This document shows positions 7,456 to 16,985 of a DNA stretch of 64,000 nucleotides, piece by piece. Below the pieces are notes generated by a model that worked only from the letters and a program-made list of their open reading frames with translations, was not told the DNA's origin and did no database searches. The translations under genes were made by a program, and so were the position numbers. This stretch comes from Lachnospiraceae bacterium XPB1003. Its GTDB lineage: Bacteria; Bacillota; Clostridia; Lachnospirales; Lachnospiraceae. The first letter of the stretch is position 1; every line of letters begins with the position of its first letter. The stretch spans positions 167,016 to 231,015 of the forward strand of contig FMVK01000004.1 of NCBI GenBank assembly GCA_900102065.1. The letters are read 5' to 3'.

Positions 7456-9719
7456 TCAAAATCGGAATGATGGTCGCTGACCGTTACGAGGTACTTGAAA
7501 AGATTGGCGCAGGCGGAATGAGCGATGTTTATCGCGCCAAGGATCATAAGCTGAACAGATTTGTAGCGATCAAGGTTCTTAAGCAGGAATTCGCTGAGAA
7601 TACAGAGTTTCGTTCTAAATTCCGCATGGAAGCCCAGGCGGCAGCAGGCCTCATGCACCCTAATATCGTCAATGTATACGATGTCGGAGAAGAGAGCGGC
7701 TTCAGCTATATCGTTATGGAGCTTGTAGAGGGTATCACTCTCAAGAAGTATATCGAGAAGAAAGCAAGGCTTTCCGTTAAGGAAGCTGTCAGCATAGCTA
7801 TTCAGGTGGGGCACGGTATCGAAGCTGCCCACAAGAATCATATCATTCACAGGGATATCAAACCCCAGAATATCATTATCAGTAAAGACGGTAAGGTTAA
7901 GGTTACGGATTTCGGTATAGCCAAGGCCGCTACCAGCAATACTATCACTTCCAATGTAATGGGAAGCGTGCATTATACCTCTCCCGAACAGGTCAGAGGC
8001 GGTTTTTCCGATGAGAAGAGCGATATCTATTCATTGGGTATCACGCTTTTTGAGATGCTTACGGGACGTGTCCCTTATAACGGCGAGACCACTGTTGCGG
8101 TAGCTATCCAGCATATCCAGGAACCCATGCCTTCTCCCAGACAGTTTGTTCCCGAGATACCTGTATCTGTCGAGAAGATAGTTCTTAAATGTACACAGAA
8201 GAAACCGGACAGAAGATATCAGTCTGCCACGGAGCTTATTGAGGATCTTAAGAAATCGCTCATCAGTCCCGATGAGGATTTCGTAAAGCTTGATACCGAT
8301 GAGATCGTCGGCGTGACCAGAAGAGTTACCGATGATGAGATGCGTGTCATCAAGGACAGCCTCCATAAAGAAAATGAAGAAGGTAAGAGAAATACGGGAG
8401 AAATGCCTCTTAAATCCGATCGTCGTACAGGCAGTATGAGAGAAGCTGCTCCCGAATACGAGGAAGAGACGTATTCAAGACCCAGGAAGTCTTCAGGAAC
8501 AAACAGTAAAAACGGAAACAAGAAGTCTTCCGGAAGTAAGAATAACAGAAACAAAACATCTGCTGCATCCAGGAATTCCAAGTCCGGACGAAATAACAAG
8601 AAGAAGGGGCGTTCATCAGGAAGAGAAAAGGGCCTTGAGCTTATCACGACCATTCTTGTTGTTGCAGCAGCCATAATAGTCGGAGTTATATTTATTTATA
8701 TAGTAGGAAATGTGCTGGGATTATTCGGAGGCAATAAGAACGGAGATAACGGTAATACAGCCGTGAATACAGGCCTCTTTAATACGGGATCTTCCATGCC
8801 CGATGTTGTGGGAATGACACAGGTTGAAGCCGAGGATACCCTGAAGGCACTGGGACTTATCGTAACTGTTGAATATCAGTTCTCGTCCTCAGCCAAGGAA
8901 GGAACCGTATTCCTGTCATCTATTATGGAAGGTCAGACTGTTAATTCAGGTGATAAGGTAACTATTTTTGTATCTTCGGGAACGGACGGAGTGCTGGTTC
9001 CGGATGTTACAGGTCTTTCTCAGGCAGAGGCTACGGTCAAGCTTTCCGATCCGGGTACCGGCGCGGGATTTAACGTAGAGATCGTTAAGGAGAATTCCGA
9101 TACTGTTGAGAAGGGAACCGTAATAAGACAGGATCCTGCAGAAGACAGCAGGATTCCCAGAGGATCAACCGTAACACTGTATGTAAGCCTCGGAACCGAG
9201 ACTGCCGAGGTCTCCATGCCTGATCTTCGCGGAAAAGACGAGGTGGAGGCTATTGAGACTTTAGTCGAGCTTGGACTTGATTATGAGACTCCTGCGGAAG
9301 AGCAGTACAGCGATACATATGAACAGGGGCAGGTCTGCTATCAGAACTATTCACCGGGTATTACCATCAGTACCGGCAGCAAGATAGTATATAAAGTTAG
9401 TAAGGGACTTGAGCCTGCGGTTTACAGCTGTCATCATACAGTATCTGCTCCGGCCGATTATATCGCAGGAACACCGGCTACTCTTACACTTTTCAAGATG
9501 GATACACAGGAAGCTATGTGGTCTGTTACTGCCAATGATTTCCCTCAGGAGATCAATATCAGCGGTATAGACAGTGTTCCATACGGAATGCTTTATGTTA
9601 CTTATACCGTAAGCACATTGCAGGATGTAACGGATATGGCCGGCAATGTGACACAGCAGGCTGTGACATCACAAAAGACCACCCCCGGAGTCAAGGTGCA
9701 GTTCACAAAGGTGCAGTAA
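7452..9719 (+). CDS. prkC: Membrane serine/threonine kinase with three PASTA domains (PrkC/Stk)
   Basis: Eukaryote-like receptor kinase that senses muropeptides or lipid II and controls cell-wall and dormancy functions. The 755 residues comprise an intracellular kinase domain (residues 10-270: GAGGMSDVY P-loop, K41 in VAIK, catalytic D135 in HRDIKPQN, D153 in DFG, SPEQ), a long Lys/Ser/Asn-rich basic linker (about 310-395), one membrane segment (about 396-425) and three extracellular PASTA repeats starting VVGM (451), VPDVTG (about 517) and MPDLRG (about 590). A further tail of about 95 residues, beta-rich and unlike PASTA, ends the protein. The start overlaps the prpC stop (ATGA) and rsgA begins one base after its stop. 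Confidence 0.96.
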   Translation: MIKIGMMVADRYEVLEKIGAGGMSDVYRAKDHKLNRFVAIKVLKQEFAENTEFRSKFRMEAQAAAGLMHPNIVNVYDVGEESGFSYIVMELVEGITLKKYIEKKARLSVKEAVSIAIQVGHGIEAAHKNHIIHRDIKPQNIIISKDGKVKVTDFGIAKAATSNTITSNVMGSVHYTSPEQVRGGFSDEKSDIYSLGITLFEMLTGRVPYNGETTVAVAIQHIQEPMPSPRQFVPEIPVSVEKIVLKCTQKKPDRRYQSATELIEDLKKSLISPDEDFVKLDTDEIVGVTRRVTDDEMRVIKDSLHKENEEGKRNTGEMPLKSDRRTGSMREAAPEYEEETYSRPRKSSGTNSKNGNKKSSGSKNNRNKTSAASRNSKSGRNNKKKGRSSGREKGLELITTILVVAAAIIVGVIFIYIVGNVLGLFGGNKNGDNGNTAVNTGLFNTGSSMPDVVGMTQVEAEDTLKALGLIVTVEYQFSSSAKEGTVFLSSIMEGQTVNSGDKVTIFVSSGTDGVLVPDVTGLSQAEATVKLSDPGTGAGFNVEIVKENSDTVEKGTVIRQDPAEDSRIPRGSTVTLYVSLGTETAEVSMPDLRGKDEVEAIETLVELGLDYETPAEEQYSDTYEQGQVCYQNYSPGITISTGSKIVYKVSKGLEPAVYSCHHTVSAPADYIAGTPATLTLFKMDTQEAMWSVTANDFPQEINISGIDSVPYGMLYVTYTVSTLQDVTDMAGNVTQQAVTSQKTTPGVKVQFTKVQ

Positions 9720-9720
9720 T

Positions 9721-10626
9721 ATGACCGGAAGGATCATCAGGGGAATCGGCGGATTCTATTATGTGGCTGTGGCATCTTCAGGGATGACGGAAGGACAGCC
9801 GGATATTTATGAATGTCACGCAAGAGGAATTTTTCGTAAAGACGGTAAAAAACCTCTTGTCGGAGATTATGTAGAGATAGAGCCTGTTCCCGATGAACAT
9901 GGTCTCATAGGAAGGATCGAAGGATTTCTTCCCAGAAAAAACGAACTGATCAGACCTGCTGTTTCAAATGTCGATCAGGCTATAGTTGTATTTGCGATCA
10001 GATCGCCGGAACCCAGTCTTGTTCTCACGGATAGTTTTATCATCCAGATGATGATGCAGGACATACCGGTGATCTTGTTGTTTAATAAAAAGGATCTGGC
10101 AGATAAGGATTATGCTGTGAGTCTGGCCGAAATATATGGAGACTCGGGCGTAAAAGCTTATCCCGTATCTGCAAGAGATGAGGAAGACGTCAGGATGATA
10201 AAGGGGATGCTTGACGGCAGGACCAGTATCCTCGCGGGCCCCAGCGGAGTAGGAAAATCAACGCTGCTCAATGCTGTATGTCCCGGAGCTTCCATGGAAA
10301 CCGGTGAGATCAGTAAAAAGCTCAAAAGGGGAAAGCATACCACCAGACACTCGGAGCTTTTTGCCGTATCGGAGGATACATATCTGATGGATACTCCGGG
10401 TTTTTCCGCTTTCGGTGTGCCGGATATGGATCCCGAAGAATTAAAAGTCTATTACAGGGAGTTCTTCCCTTACGAAGGAAGCTGTAGATTCAACGGCTGT
10501 TCCCATACACACGAGCCGGACTGCGCCGTAAGACATGCGGTGGATGCCGGTGAAGTCAACCGTAACAGATATGAGAATTATTGTTCTCTCTATGACGAGC
10601 TGAGATCACGTAAGCGGTATAGATGA
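9721..10626 (+). CDS. rsgA: Ribosome small-subunit-dependent GTPase A
   Basis: Circularly permuted GTPase that assists late 30S maturation. The 301-residue protein has an N-terminal OB-fold (about 1-75), then the G motifs in permuted order: G4 FNKKDL, G1 GPSGVGKST and G3 DTPGF, and a C-terminal zinc site built from C..C..H..C in GSCRFNGCSHTHEPDC. It begins one base after the prkC stop, so it belongs to the same transcript. The rpe and thiN genes that often follow in related genomes are absent; a new promoter and a sensor kinase come next. Confidence 0.96.
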   Translation: MTGRIIRGIGGFYYVAVASSGMTEGQPDIYECHARGIFRKDGKKPLVGDYVEIEPVPDEHGLIGRIEGFLPRKNELIRPAVSNVDQAIVVFAIRSPEPSLVLTDSFIIQMMMQDIPVILLFNKKDLADKDYAVSLAEIYGDSGVKAYPVSARDEEDVRMIKGMLDGRTSILAGPSGVGKSTLLNAVCPGASMETGEISKKLKRGKHTTRHSELFAVSEDTYLMDTPGFSAFGVPDMDPEELKVYYREFFPYEGSCRFNGCSHTHEPDCAVRHAVDAGEVNRNRYENYCSLYDELRSRKRYR

Positions 10627-10662
10627 CAGTTAGTATATTTTAGTTTCCTGAGATATTTTTTT

Positions 10663-10691
10663 TTGCACGTTCTTTTGATATACTTTAATAT
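10663..10691 (+). promoter_or_regulatory. Sigma-A-type promoter for the second hybrid kinase
   Basis: TTGCAC (10663-10668), a 17-base spacer, and TAATAT (10686-10691). It lies in the gap after rsgA and gives a leader of about 40 bases before the ATG at 10740. Confidence 0.55.
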
Positions 10692-10739
10692 GGCTTGATC
10701 ATTATACAGAAAATGTTTTCCATCCTGCGGAGGGTGAGT

Positions 10740-13679
10740 ATGGGGATTGCTGGATCTGTTATTTCTAAAAATGCGGAGGCTTTGCTTGATGAACTGATCA
10801 GGCATGCCGATATTCTTACTGTTGTCTATTATCCTCAGGAACACAGATATGAAAGCCTGAATTGTCCGGAGATATTCGGCAATATCCCTCAGGCTGCCGA
10901 TGATTTTCCCAATTGTATTTTTAAATATCTGAATCTTACTCCCGAACACTCGAGAGTTTTTCGTGATACCGTGCTGGCTATAGATAACGGTGAATATTCC
11001 GCGGAATGTACCATTGAGATAAAACCCGAAGATGAAAGATTATGGGTAAATACAAAATGGATAGCATTTAAAGATGAGTCCGGTAAAACGGAGTATGCGG
11101 TCGTTATCGGCCATGATGTTACGGGAGAGAAGGAGAAAGAACTCCGTTTCGCAAAACTCGTGATGGATAGGGAGAATCTGCAGGGGAAGATCCTTGCGGC
11201 TTCATGCTTTAATGTTACAGAAGATCGTACCATAAGACACTCAGTCGGAAACGGTATGGGTACACCTGTCCCTATGGAACTTATCCCGGAGGACATAAGA
11301 GAATCCATTGTAAGATGTGAACCCGGAGTTGAGTTACAGAGGGACGAGACCAAGAATGTGCTTTTCTCTGCGGCATCTCAGATACCAGATGAAGCGGAAA
11401 GAGATAAATTTGTCCGCATGTGCTGTATGGTGGGAATGAGGGAGGCTTTCCGTGAAGGCAGACTTGAGCAGATTCTGGAATACAGGAGAATGATTAACGG
11501 CAGACTTACATGGGTATCAACAAGAGTTGTTCTTATTACCAATCCGGACAGTCATGATATCTATGCATTTTATTATACAAGGGATATCACCGAACAGAAG
11601 CAGGATGCTATGGTCATCAATTCGGTGATGCATGAGGGGTGCGATTTTATTTCTCTTATTGATGTGGAAAAGGATAAAGCACACTTTGTATATATATCTG
11701 ATCGTATGAAGAAAGTTGCTCCGCGTTGGACCAATCCCGGTGGAGTCAGATACGGTAAGGAACTTGAACTTACCATGAAGGAACATCTTTCTCTGGAAAA
11801 TAATATGAAGCTAAAGGCGATCACTTCCATAAAGTATATTGCAGAGAGACTTGCAGTGAATCCGTTGTTTACAGCAAACTATGACCAGAATGAGGATGGA
11901 CAGCATGTGTACAAGCAGGTACTGTACAGATGGCTGGATGAGACTCATACAAGTATCATTGCGATCCAGCAGGATGTTACTCAGACTGTTACGGAGAGAA
12001 TGGAGAGGGATAAGATTGCCGAGGATCTTCAGTTTGATAACCGTATTCTGGAGCAGGCGGCCCTCGAAGCCAATGAATTCCTGGCTGTTATAGATACAGT
12101 GGAAGATACCATTTCATTAAAATACGGAACATGGTATGCGAAAGGGATTGAGACTCCTCCGGAGCAGAGAGTTCTTAAGAGAGATACATTATTCAGGATA
12201 ATCTCTGATAATTTCCTCGGAAATCCAAATGACAGAGATTCTTTTAAGAAGACGTTTGACAAGGATAATATTCATAATGAGCTGATCACCAAGGGTGAAG
12301 TTATTTCCGTTATGGACATTCCGATGCCCGGAAGACGTACCCAGAGAAAGCAGTTCAGGATAACGGCTCTTGATAAGGAAGGAAGATATCTGCTCATTGT
12401 TAAGACGGACATTACCAAGAGCTATGAAGAAGATATGCATCTGCGTGACGCATTGGATGCAGCTAAGCAGGGAAGCAGAGCCAAGACAGAATTCCTGTCT
12501 CATATGAGTCATGACATCCGAACACCTATGAATGCGATACTTGGTTTTTCCGAGTTGCTTATTAGGGATGCGGATGATCCGGAGAAAGTCAAGGAAGAAG
12601 CAGAGAAGATAATAAAATCCGGAAAGCATCTGCTCGGCCTTATCAATGACGTTCTCGATATGAGTAAGATCGAATCCGGAAAAGCTCAATTATCCAAAGT
12701 CAAGTTCAGACTGGAGGAAACAGTCTCTCTTGTTGACGGTATAATCAGACCTTTAACTGAGGCAAAGGGACAGAGCTTTGAAGTAACATATAATAATGTC
12801 TGCCATAAGACTTTTGTTGCCGATGATAACAGACTCCAGCAGGTGCTTTTAAATACATTATCTAATGCTTACAAGTATACCGGTGAAGGCGGACACATCA
12901 CCATGAACATCAAAGGCAATTATGAAGATGATAAGCTTTATGAGACCGTGATGTTTGAGATATCCGATAACGGTATCGGTATGAGTGAAGAGTATCAGAG
13001 GATGCTCTTTGAGCCTTTCAGCAGAGAACGTCAGGAGGGAACGGACAGGACACAGGGAACCGGACTCGGCATGGCTATTACCCATAATATCCTCACACGT
13101 ATGGGCGGAACCATTTCGGTAAAGAGCGAACTCGGAAAGGGAAGTACTTTCATTATCGCGGTGCCGTTACAGATAGCGGATGATCCTGAAGAACGGCTTA
13201 TCGATGAACATGAAAATGGAAAAGATTCGGAAGAGATTAACGACGAGATCTTTAAGGGCATGCGAGTCATGGTGGTTGAAGATAATGAGCTTAATGCAGA
13301 GATCATCTGTGAGATACTCAGTATTCAGGGAGCCGAAGTGACTCTTGCCGGCGACGGAAATGTTGCTCTTGAGACATTCAAAACATCGGAACCCGGAAGC
13401 TTTGATCTGATACTTATGGATATACAGATGCCTGTAATGAACGGATATGAATCGGCAAGAGCTATACGTGCGATCTCGCATTATGAGTTCATGCCCGTCA
13501 AGAGAAGAGATGAAGCGGCATCGATCCCTATCATAGCAATGACCGCAAATGCATTTTCGGAAGATGTTCAGAATGCACTTGCCTCAGGAATGAATGCACA
13601 TGTTGCAAAACCCCTTAATATGGAAGTGCTGAAAAAGACTGTATCACGCGTTATGAATCAAAATCAGATTCGTGAATGA
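10740..13679 (+). CDS. Soluble hybrid sensor histidine kinase with receiver domain
   Basis: I place the start at ATG 10740, 6 bases after GGAGG (10729-10733), giving 979 residues; in-frame alternatives are ATG 10713 and TTG 10695. No membrane segments are evident, so it is probably cytoplasmic. The N-terminal 560 residues look like three PAS-type modules (ends such as VVIGHDVTGEKEKE, YYTRDITEQKQD and IIAIQQDVTQT). Then come HisKA with H591 in FLSHMSHDIRTP, an HATPase domain (LNTLSNAYKYTG, DNGIGMSEE, GTGLGMAIT) and a receiver with D894 in ILMDIQMPVMNG followed by the IIAMTANAF and AHVAKPL elements. It ends 16 bases inside the convergent membrane gene. No partner regulator is adjacent; its signal and output are unknown. 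Confidence 0.93.
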   Translation: MGIAGSVISKNAEALLDELIRHADILTVVYYPQEHRYESLNCPEIFGNIPQAADDFPNCIFKYLNLTPEHSRVFRDTVLAIDNGEYSAECTIEIKPEDERLWVNTKWIAFKDESGKTEYAVVIGHDVTGEKEKELRFAKLVMDRENLQGKILAASCFNVTEDRTIRHSVGNGMGTPVPMELIPEDIRESIVRCEPGVELQRDETKNVLFSAASQIPDEAERDKFVRMCCMVGMREAFREGRLEQILEYRRMINGRLTWVSTRVVLITNPDSHDIYAFYYTRDITEQKQDAMVINSVMHEGCDFISLIDVEKDKAHFVYISDRMKKVAPRWTNPGGVRYGKELELTMKEHLSLENNMKLKAITSIKYIAERLAVNPLFTANYDQNEDGQHVYKQVLYRWLDETHTSIIAIQQDVTQTVTERMERDKIAEDLQFDNRILEQAALEANEFLAVIDTVEDTISLKYGTWYAKGIETPPEQRVLKRDTLFRIISDNFLGNPNDRDSFKKTFDKDNIHNELITKGEVISVMDIPMPGRRTQRKQFRITALDKEGRYLLIVKTDITKSYEEDMHLRDALDAAKQGSRAKTEFLSHMSHDIRTPMNAILGFSELLIRDADDPEKVKEEAEKIIKSGKHLLGLINDVLDMSKIESGKAQLSKVKFRLEETVSLVDGIIRPLTEAKGQSFEVTYNNVCHKTFVADDNRLQQVLLNTLSNAYKYTGEGGHITMNIKGNYEDDKLYETVMFEISDNGIGMSEEYQRMLFEPFSRERQEGTDRTQGTGLGMAITHNILTRMGGTISVKSELGKGSTFIIAVPLQIADDPEERLIDEHENGKDSEEINDEIFKGMRVMVVEDNELNAEIICEILSIQGAEVTLAGDGNVALETFKTSEPGSFDLILMDIQMPVMNGYESARAIRAISHYEFMPVKRRDEAASIPIIAMTANAFSEDVQNALASGMNAHVAKPLNMEVLKKTVSRVMNQNQIRE

Positions 13680-15394
13680 ACGGAGACTTTCTTTGACTGT
13701 TCGTGACGTGCTTTGAGAATGCAGCATGAGGCGGCATAGATAACAAGATATTTCGCCACCTGTATGAGCAGATAACAGGAAGCACAATAAAAACTTTCAA
13801 AGTTTGTAAGAAGCTCTTCTGAAAAGAATGATGTGAAAAGTCCGACTTCGAAGCTGACTAAGAATGCACTTAAAGTAAAGCCTGTGATAATGAGCCAGAT
13901 GTCTGCTGACTGTTTTTTCTTAAGTGCGGAGACAGTCATTACACTGAGTATGATATAGCAGATGGCGGCAATGATATCTGTCGGAACAGCCAGATGCCTG
14001 TAGAGCATTACGATCTTGTTAGAGAAAAATGCAGGATCGTGTGCTCTTTTTATTTCCGGGTCTATACTGAATGCATCGCTGTCCGGATATTCAGCAAGTG
14101 TACCGAGTACTGCTTCATACTGTCTTATCTGCCAGGGGAAACCGGAACCCTGAACATTTTCATCCACATAGCTGTCATGATATATCGACTTATTATAAAG
14201 TCTTATGCAGGCGTCCGGGATCTCAGCAAAGATCTCATTTAAGCTCATTCCTTTCATCTGACCTGACAGATGAATCTTTCCGTCTTTTTGCAGACGTCCG
14301 TCAGCAAATGCTTCATTTAGTTCATTGTTTACTTTTGCACAGAAATCTGATGCCTTCGCAGCGGTATCGAAATAACCGTTTTGCTGCATGACATATCTGA
14401 GCTTCCATATGAGAAGATCGCCTTCGACTTCTTCCGAATTATCATCAAGATCGGTGGATTCTGACATATCATCCCTAAGCAGTGAAAGCGTAGGACTTGC
14501 TTCATATGCCATATCCATCATATTTGTTGTGATCCATACTGAAGAGTCATGTTCGGTATCATCAGCGATGGAATATATGGATGTCATCATTTCGGAAAAT
14601 GATCCTTCTTCTCTGTCATTGATGATCGCCATCCCGTAGTATGCACGGTTGATGCCCCTTAAGATACCGTTGCCTGCGATCAGAATGATGAAAGGAACAG
14701 CGATAGCGCAGAAAAGCGGTAGAAGAGTTTTTTTATTGTGAAGTAATATGTCTGCTAAAGATATAAGTTCAATTACGATGATAAATGAAAGTATCCAGAA
14801 AGAATCTTCTTTGATATTCCAGAAAAACCATAATGTAAGCCCGCCTGTCAGAGCCCAGGGAAGCAAATGAAAGAAGCGCTCTTTACGTCTGATGAAGATC
14901 GCTGTGATACATGCAAAGAGAAGCAGTGTTGTATAAGGGAGTATCGCATTTCTGTAGATACGCTGGCTTATCAATACCGTAAAATGAACGGGGGAGTATA
15001 ACAGCAGCAGATAAAGAATGAAGCAGAAGTATCTGTTTACAGCTGGTGCGAGAGCTTTGCACATTGCGAAGCATGCTCCTATGGATAAAAGCGCCAGCCC
15101 GAAAGAATAAGGGATAAATATCTTGTTACAGAGTGCGATGAACAATGAATATGAGATCCCTTTGGTAAGAGTCTGGCAATCGTAGACTCCAAGCCAATTG
15201 CCGTCAAGGATAGAGAATGCGTGATCCATAAGAAGTGCATCATCGCTTACCTGACTCGGCGCTACGAAAAGAGGAGTACGCAGGTAAAGGCCGATACGTA
15301 AAATTGTAAAGAGTGCAAGGATACAGTAGATAACCGCATCCGTATAATTTTTTTGTGAGCTTAAAAAAACGGTGAACTTTTCATTGATTTTCAT
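13664..15394 (-). CDS. Polytopic membrane protein, possible GT-C-fold glycosyltransferase
   Basis: The 576-residue protein has about ten hydrophobic helices (N-terminal half and the last 130 residues) separated by a hydrophilic loop of about 200 residues. The first extracytoplasmic loop carries SDDALLMDHAFSILDG, similar in position to the acidic motif of lipid-dependent sugar transferases of the GT-C fold; this is a family-level inference and no specific activity is claimed. ATG 15394 is preferred to GTG 15400; neither has a Shine-Dalgarno, and a TACAAT hexamer ends six bases upstream of the ATG (see leaderless finding). The 3' end overlaps the convergent kinase by 16 bases. Confidence 0.7.
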   Translation of the reverse strand: MKINEKFTVFLSSQKNYTDAVIYCILALFTILRIGLYLRTPLFVAPSQVSDDALLMDHAFSILDGNWLGVYDCQTLTKGISYSLFIALCNKIFIPYSFGLALLSIGACFAMCKALAPAVNRYFCFILYLLLLYSPVHFTVLISQRIYRNAILPYTTLLLFACITAIFIRRKERFFHLLPWALTGGLTLWFFWNIKEDSFWILSFIIVIELISLADILLHNKKTLLPLFCAIAVPFIILIAGNGILRGINRAYYGMAIINDREEGSFSEMMTSIYSIADDTEHDSSVWITTNMMDMAYEASPTLSLLRDDMSESTDLDDNSEEVEGDLLIWKLRYVMQQNGYFDTAAKASDFCAKVNNELNEAFADGRLQKDGKIHLSGQMKGMSLNEIFAEIPDACIRLYNKSIYHDSYVDENVQGSGFPWQIRQYEAVLGTLAEYPDSDAFSIDPEIKRAHDPAFFSNKIVMLYRHLAVPTDIIAAICYIILSVMTVSALKKKQSADIWLIITGFTLSAFLVSFEVGLFTSFFSEELLTNFESFYCASCYLLIQVAKYLVIYAASCCILKARHEQSKKVSVHSRI

Positions 15395-15453
15395 TGCCAC
15401 ATTGTATCACAGAAGAACTTGAAATAAAAATTTTTTGTAACGAAAAATTAAGG

Positions 15454-15479
15454 TGACTGCAGGTTTCTTATGCTATAAT
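15454..15479 (+). promoter_or_regulatory. Extended -10 promoter upstream of the zinc-ribbon gene
   Basis: TGCTATAAT at 15471-15479 is an extended -10 element; the -35 region (around 15453-15458, GTGACT) is weak. It lies 35 bases before ATG 15514, between divergent genes. Confidence 0.5.
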
Positions 15480-15513
15480 TCTTGCTGAATTTATTTATGA
15501 GGGAGAGTGGAAA

Positions 15514-16701
15514 ATGGATAATGGAATACCGCATATGAAGTATAATGCTGCGGGACAGGGCGTTACGCTTCACTGTCCGGGATGTGCCGCCGCACTGGTG
15601 TATGATCCGGTGTCAGGCAAAATGCTGTGCGAGAGCTGCGGCAGTACGTATACCACGGCTGAACTTGAATATGAGAATCGTTACAGAGTAGATGAAGACG
15701 ATGTGATGGAATGTAATGTCTACACATGTCGTTCCTGTGGCGCCGAGCTCAATGTTAGTGACAATACATGTTCAACATTCTGCGCTTTCTGCGGACAGCC
15801 GACGGTAGTATTCGATCGTGTTGCTACCATGAAGAAGCCTCAGCTCATCATACCTTTTGAGGTGACAAAAGAGCAGGCAGTGGCTCATTTAAGAGTTAAA
15901 GTCAATGACGGTAAATTTGTTCCAAAGGAAGTAAAAGAGTTTTCTATAGACCGTGTATCGGGGATCTACGTGCCTTTCTGGCTTTTCGATATGGACTATT
16001 CCGACAAACAGCTTTTATCCGGTGAAGTAAAAAGCGGTAAGAGTACCTATACATATTATTATTACAGAGAAGGGGAAACCAATTTCAGCAATATGACACT
16101 GGATGCATCAAGGCAGTTAAATGATGAATCATCCAGACGTCTTGAGCCTTATACCACGCAGGCGCTGCGTCCCTTTAAAGCGGACTATCTTTCGGGATTC
16201 TACGCCGACAGGTATGATGTGGATTCTTATGAGCTGCAGGGGAGCGCTGTAAGAAGAGCGGCTGAACTTTTCAATCGTGAGATTGAACTTGATGTTGAAA
16301 CGACAGGGGCAAAAAAGGTAAAGATCATAAGACATGATCCGAAATTCCAAATAAATGGTGTCAAATATGCGATGCTCCCTGCCTGGTTTTTAACTTTCAG
16401 ATATAAAGATGTTCCGTATACGATGCTTGTTAACGGTCAGACAGGTAAGATAGTGGGAGGACTTCCGTATGAAAAGACACCGCTTATCCTTTTATTTACC
16501 CTGATCTTCGCGATAGTAGCGCCTATAGCAGCCTTTATCTATAATGTTGTGGACTTAGATGATGGCAAAAGGCTTCTGGGGCTTATGATCGCCGGAAGCG
16601 CGATCGCTTTTGCAAAGGCTGTCAAGAATCTCAAAGATGTTGAAAAGAGCAGGCGGCTTTCAAGTGAAGCTGATATAGCCAATTATTCAAAGAACAGATA
16701 G
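15514..16701 (+). CDS. Zinc-ribbon membrane protein of unknown function
   Basis: The 395-residue protein begins with two tandem Cys4 zinc ribbons: C..C in HCPGCAAAL, C..C in MLCESCG, and a second pair in TCRSCGAEL and FCAFCGQPT. A mixed alpha/beta middle follows (KPQLIIPFEVTKEQA, VPFWLFDMDY, MLPAWFLTF). Two hydrophobic helices occupy about residues 325-370, and the protein ends in a charged tail. The architecture matches the TFIIB-type zinc-ribbon proteins common in Firmicutes, whose role is unknown. It has a good GGGAG ribosome site. A tiny membrane protein follows 12 bases later and may be in the same transcript. Confidence 0.8.
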   Translation: MDNGIPHMKYNAAGQGVTLHCPGCAAALVYDPVSGKMLCESCGSTYTTAELEYENRYRVDEDDVMECNVYTCRSCGAELNVSDNTCSTFCAFCGQPTVVFDRVATMKKPQLIIPFEVTKEQAVAHLRVKVNDGKFVPKEVKEFSIDRVSGIYVPFWLFDMDYSDKQLLSGEVKSGKSTYTYYYYREGETNFSNMTLDASRQLNDESSRRLEPYTTQALRPFKADYLSGFYADRYDVDSYELQGSAVRRAAELFNREIELDVETTGAKKVKIIRHDPKFQINGVKYAMLPAWFLTFRYKDVPYTMLVNGQTGKIVGGLPYEKTPLILLFTLIFAIVAPIAAFIYNVVDLDDGKRLLGLMIAGSAIAFAKAVKNLKDVEKSRRLSSEADIANYSKNR

Positions 16702-16713
16702 GAGGAGAGAAAA

Positions 16714-16902
16714 ATGTCAGTATTGGCGATCATATTGGGAATATTCACCGGCGTAAGCGTAGCATTGTTTATCGTATCCGATCTGTTAAAGAGGTCAAAC
16801 GACCTGGGAAACAGTGAAGCAAAGATTTATGATTTCACTGATTCGTATGTACATTTTAGCTGCAGAATGAACCGGGTAAATAAAAACGAATTCTATTTTT
16901 AG
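16714..16902 (+). CDS. Small single-pass membrane protein (62 aa)
   Basis: It is preceded by a strong AGGAGGAG, 12 bases after the zinc-ribbon gene. Residues 1-25 (MSVLAIILGIFTGVSVALFI) form one membrane helix; the remaining 37 residues are polar and end NKNEFYF. I recognise no family. The ribosome site and the close spacing make it a likely real gene and a candidate partner of the upstream membrane protein. Confidence 0.65.
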   Translation: MSVLAIILGIFTGVSVALFIVSDLLKRSNDLGNSEAKIYDFTDSYVHFSCRMNRVNKNEFYF

Positions 16903-16985
16903 AGGACGGATTCGACAATGTTAACAAAAAGGTGTATAGTGTTACTGTTTACATAAGTTGTTAACATAAGGAGGTTTTTTTAAAT

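Noticed and set aside
13994..14639. Plus-strand open frames inside the membrane-protein gene
   Set aside because: They are antisense to a convincing minus-strand gene and show no motifs or ribosome sites.
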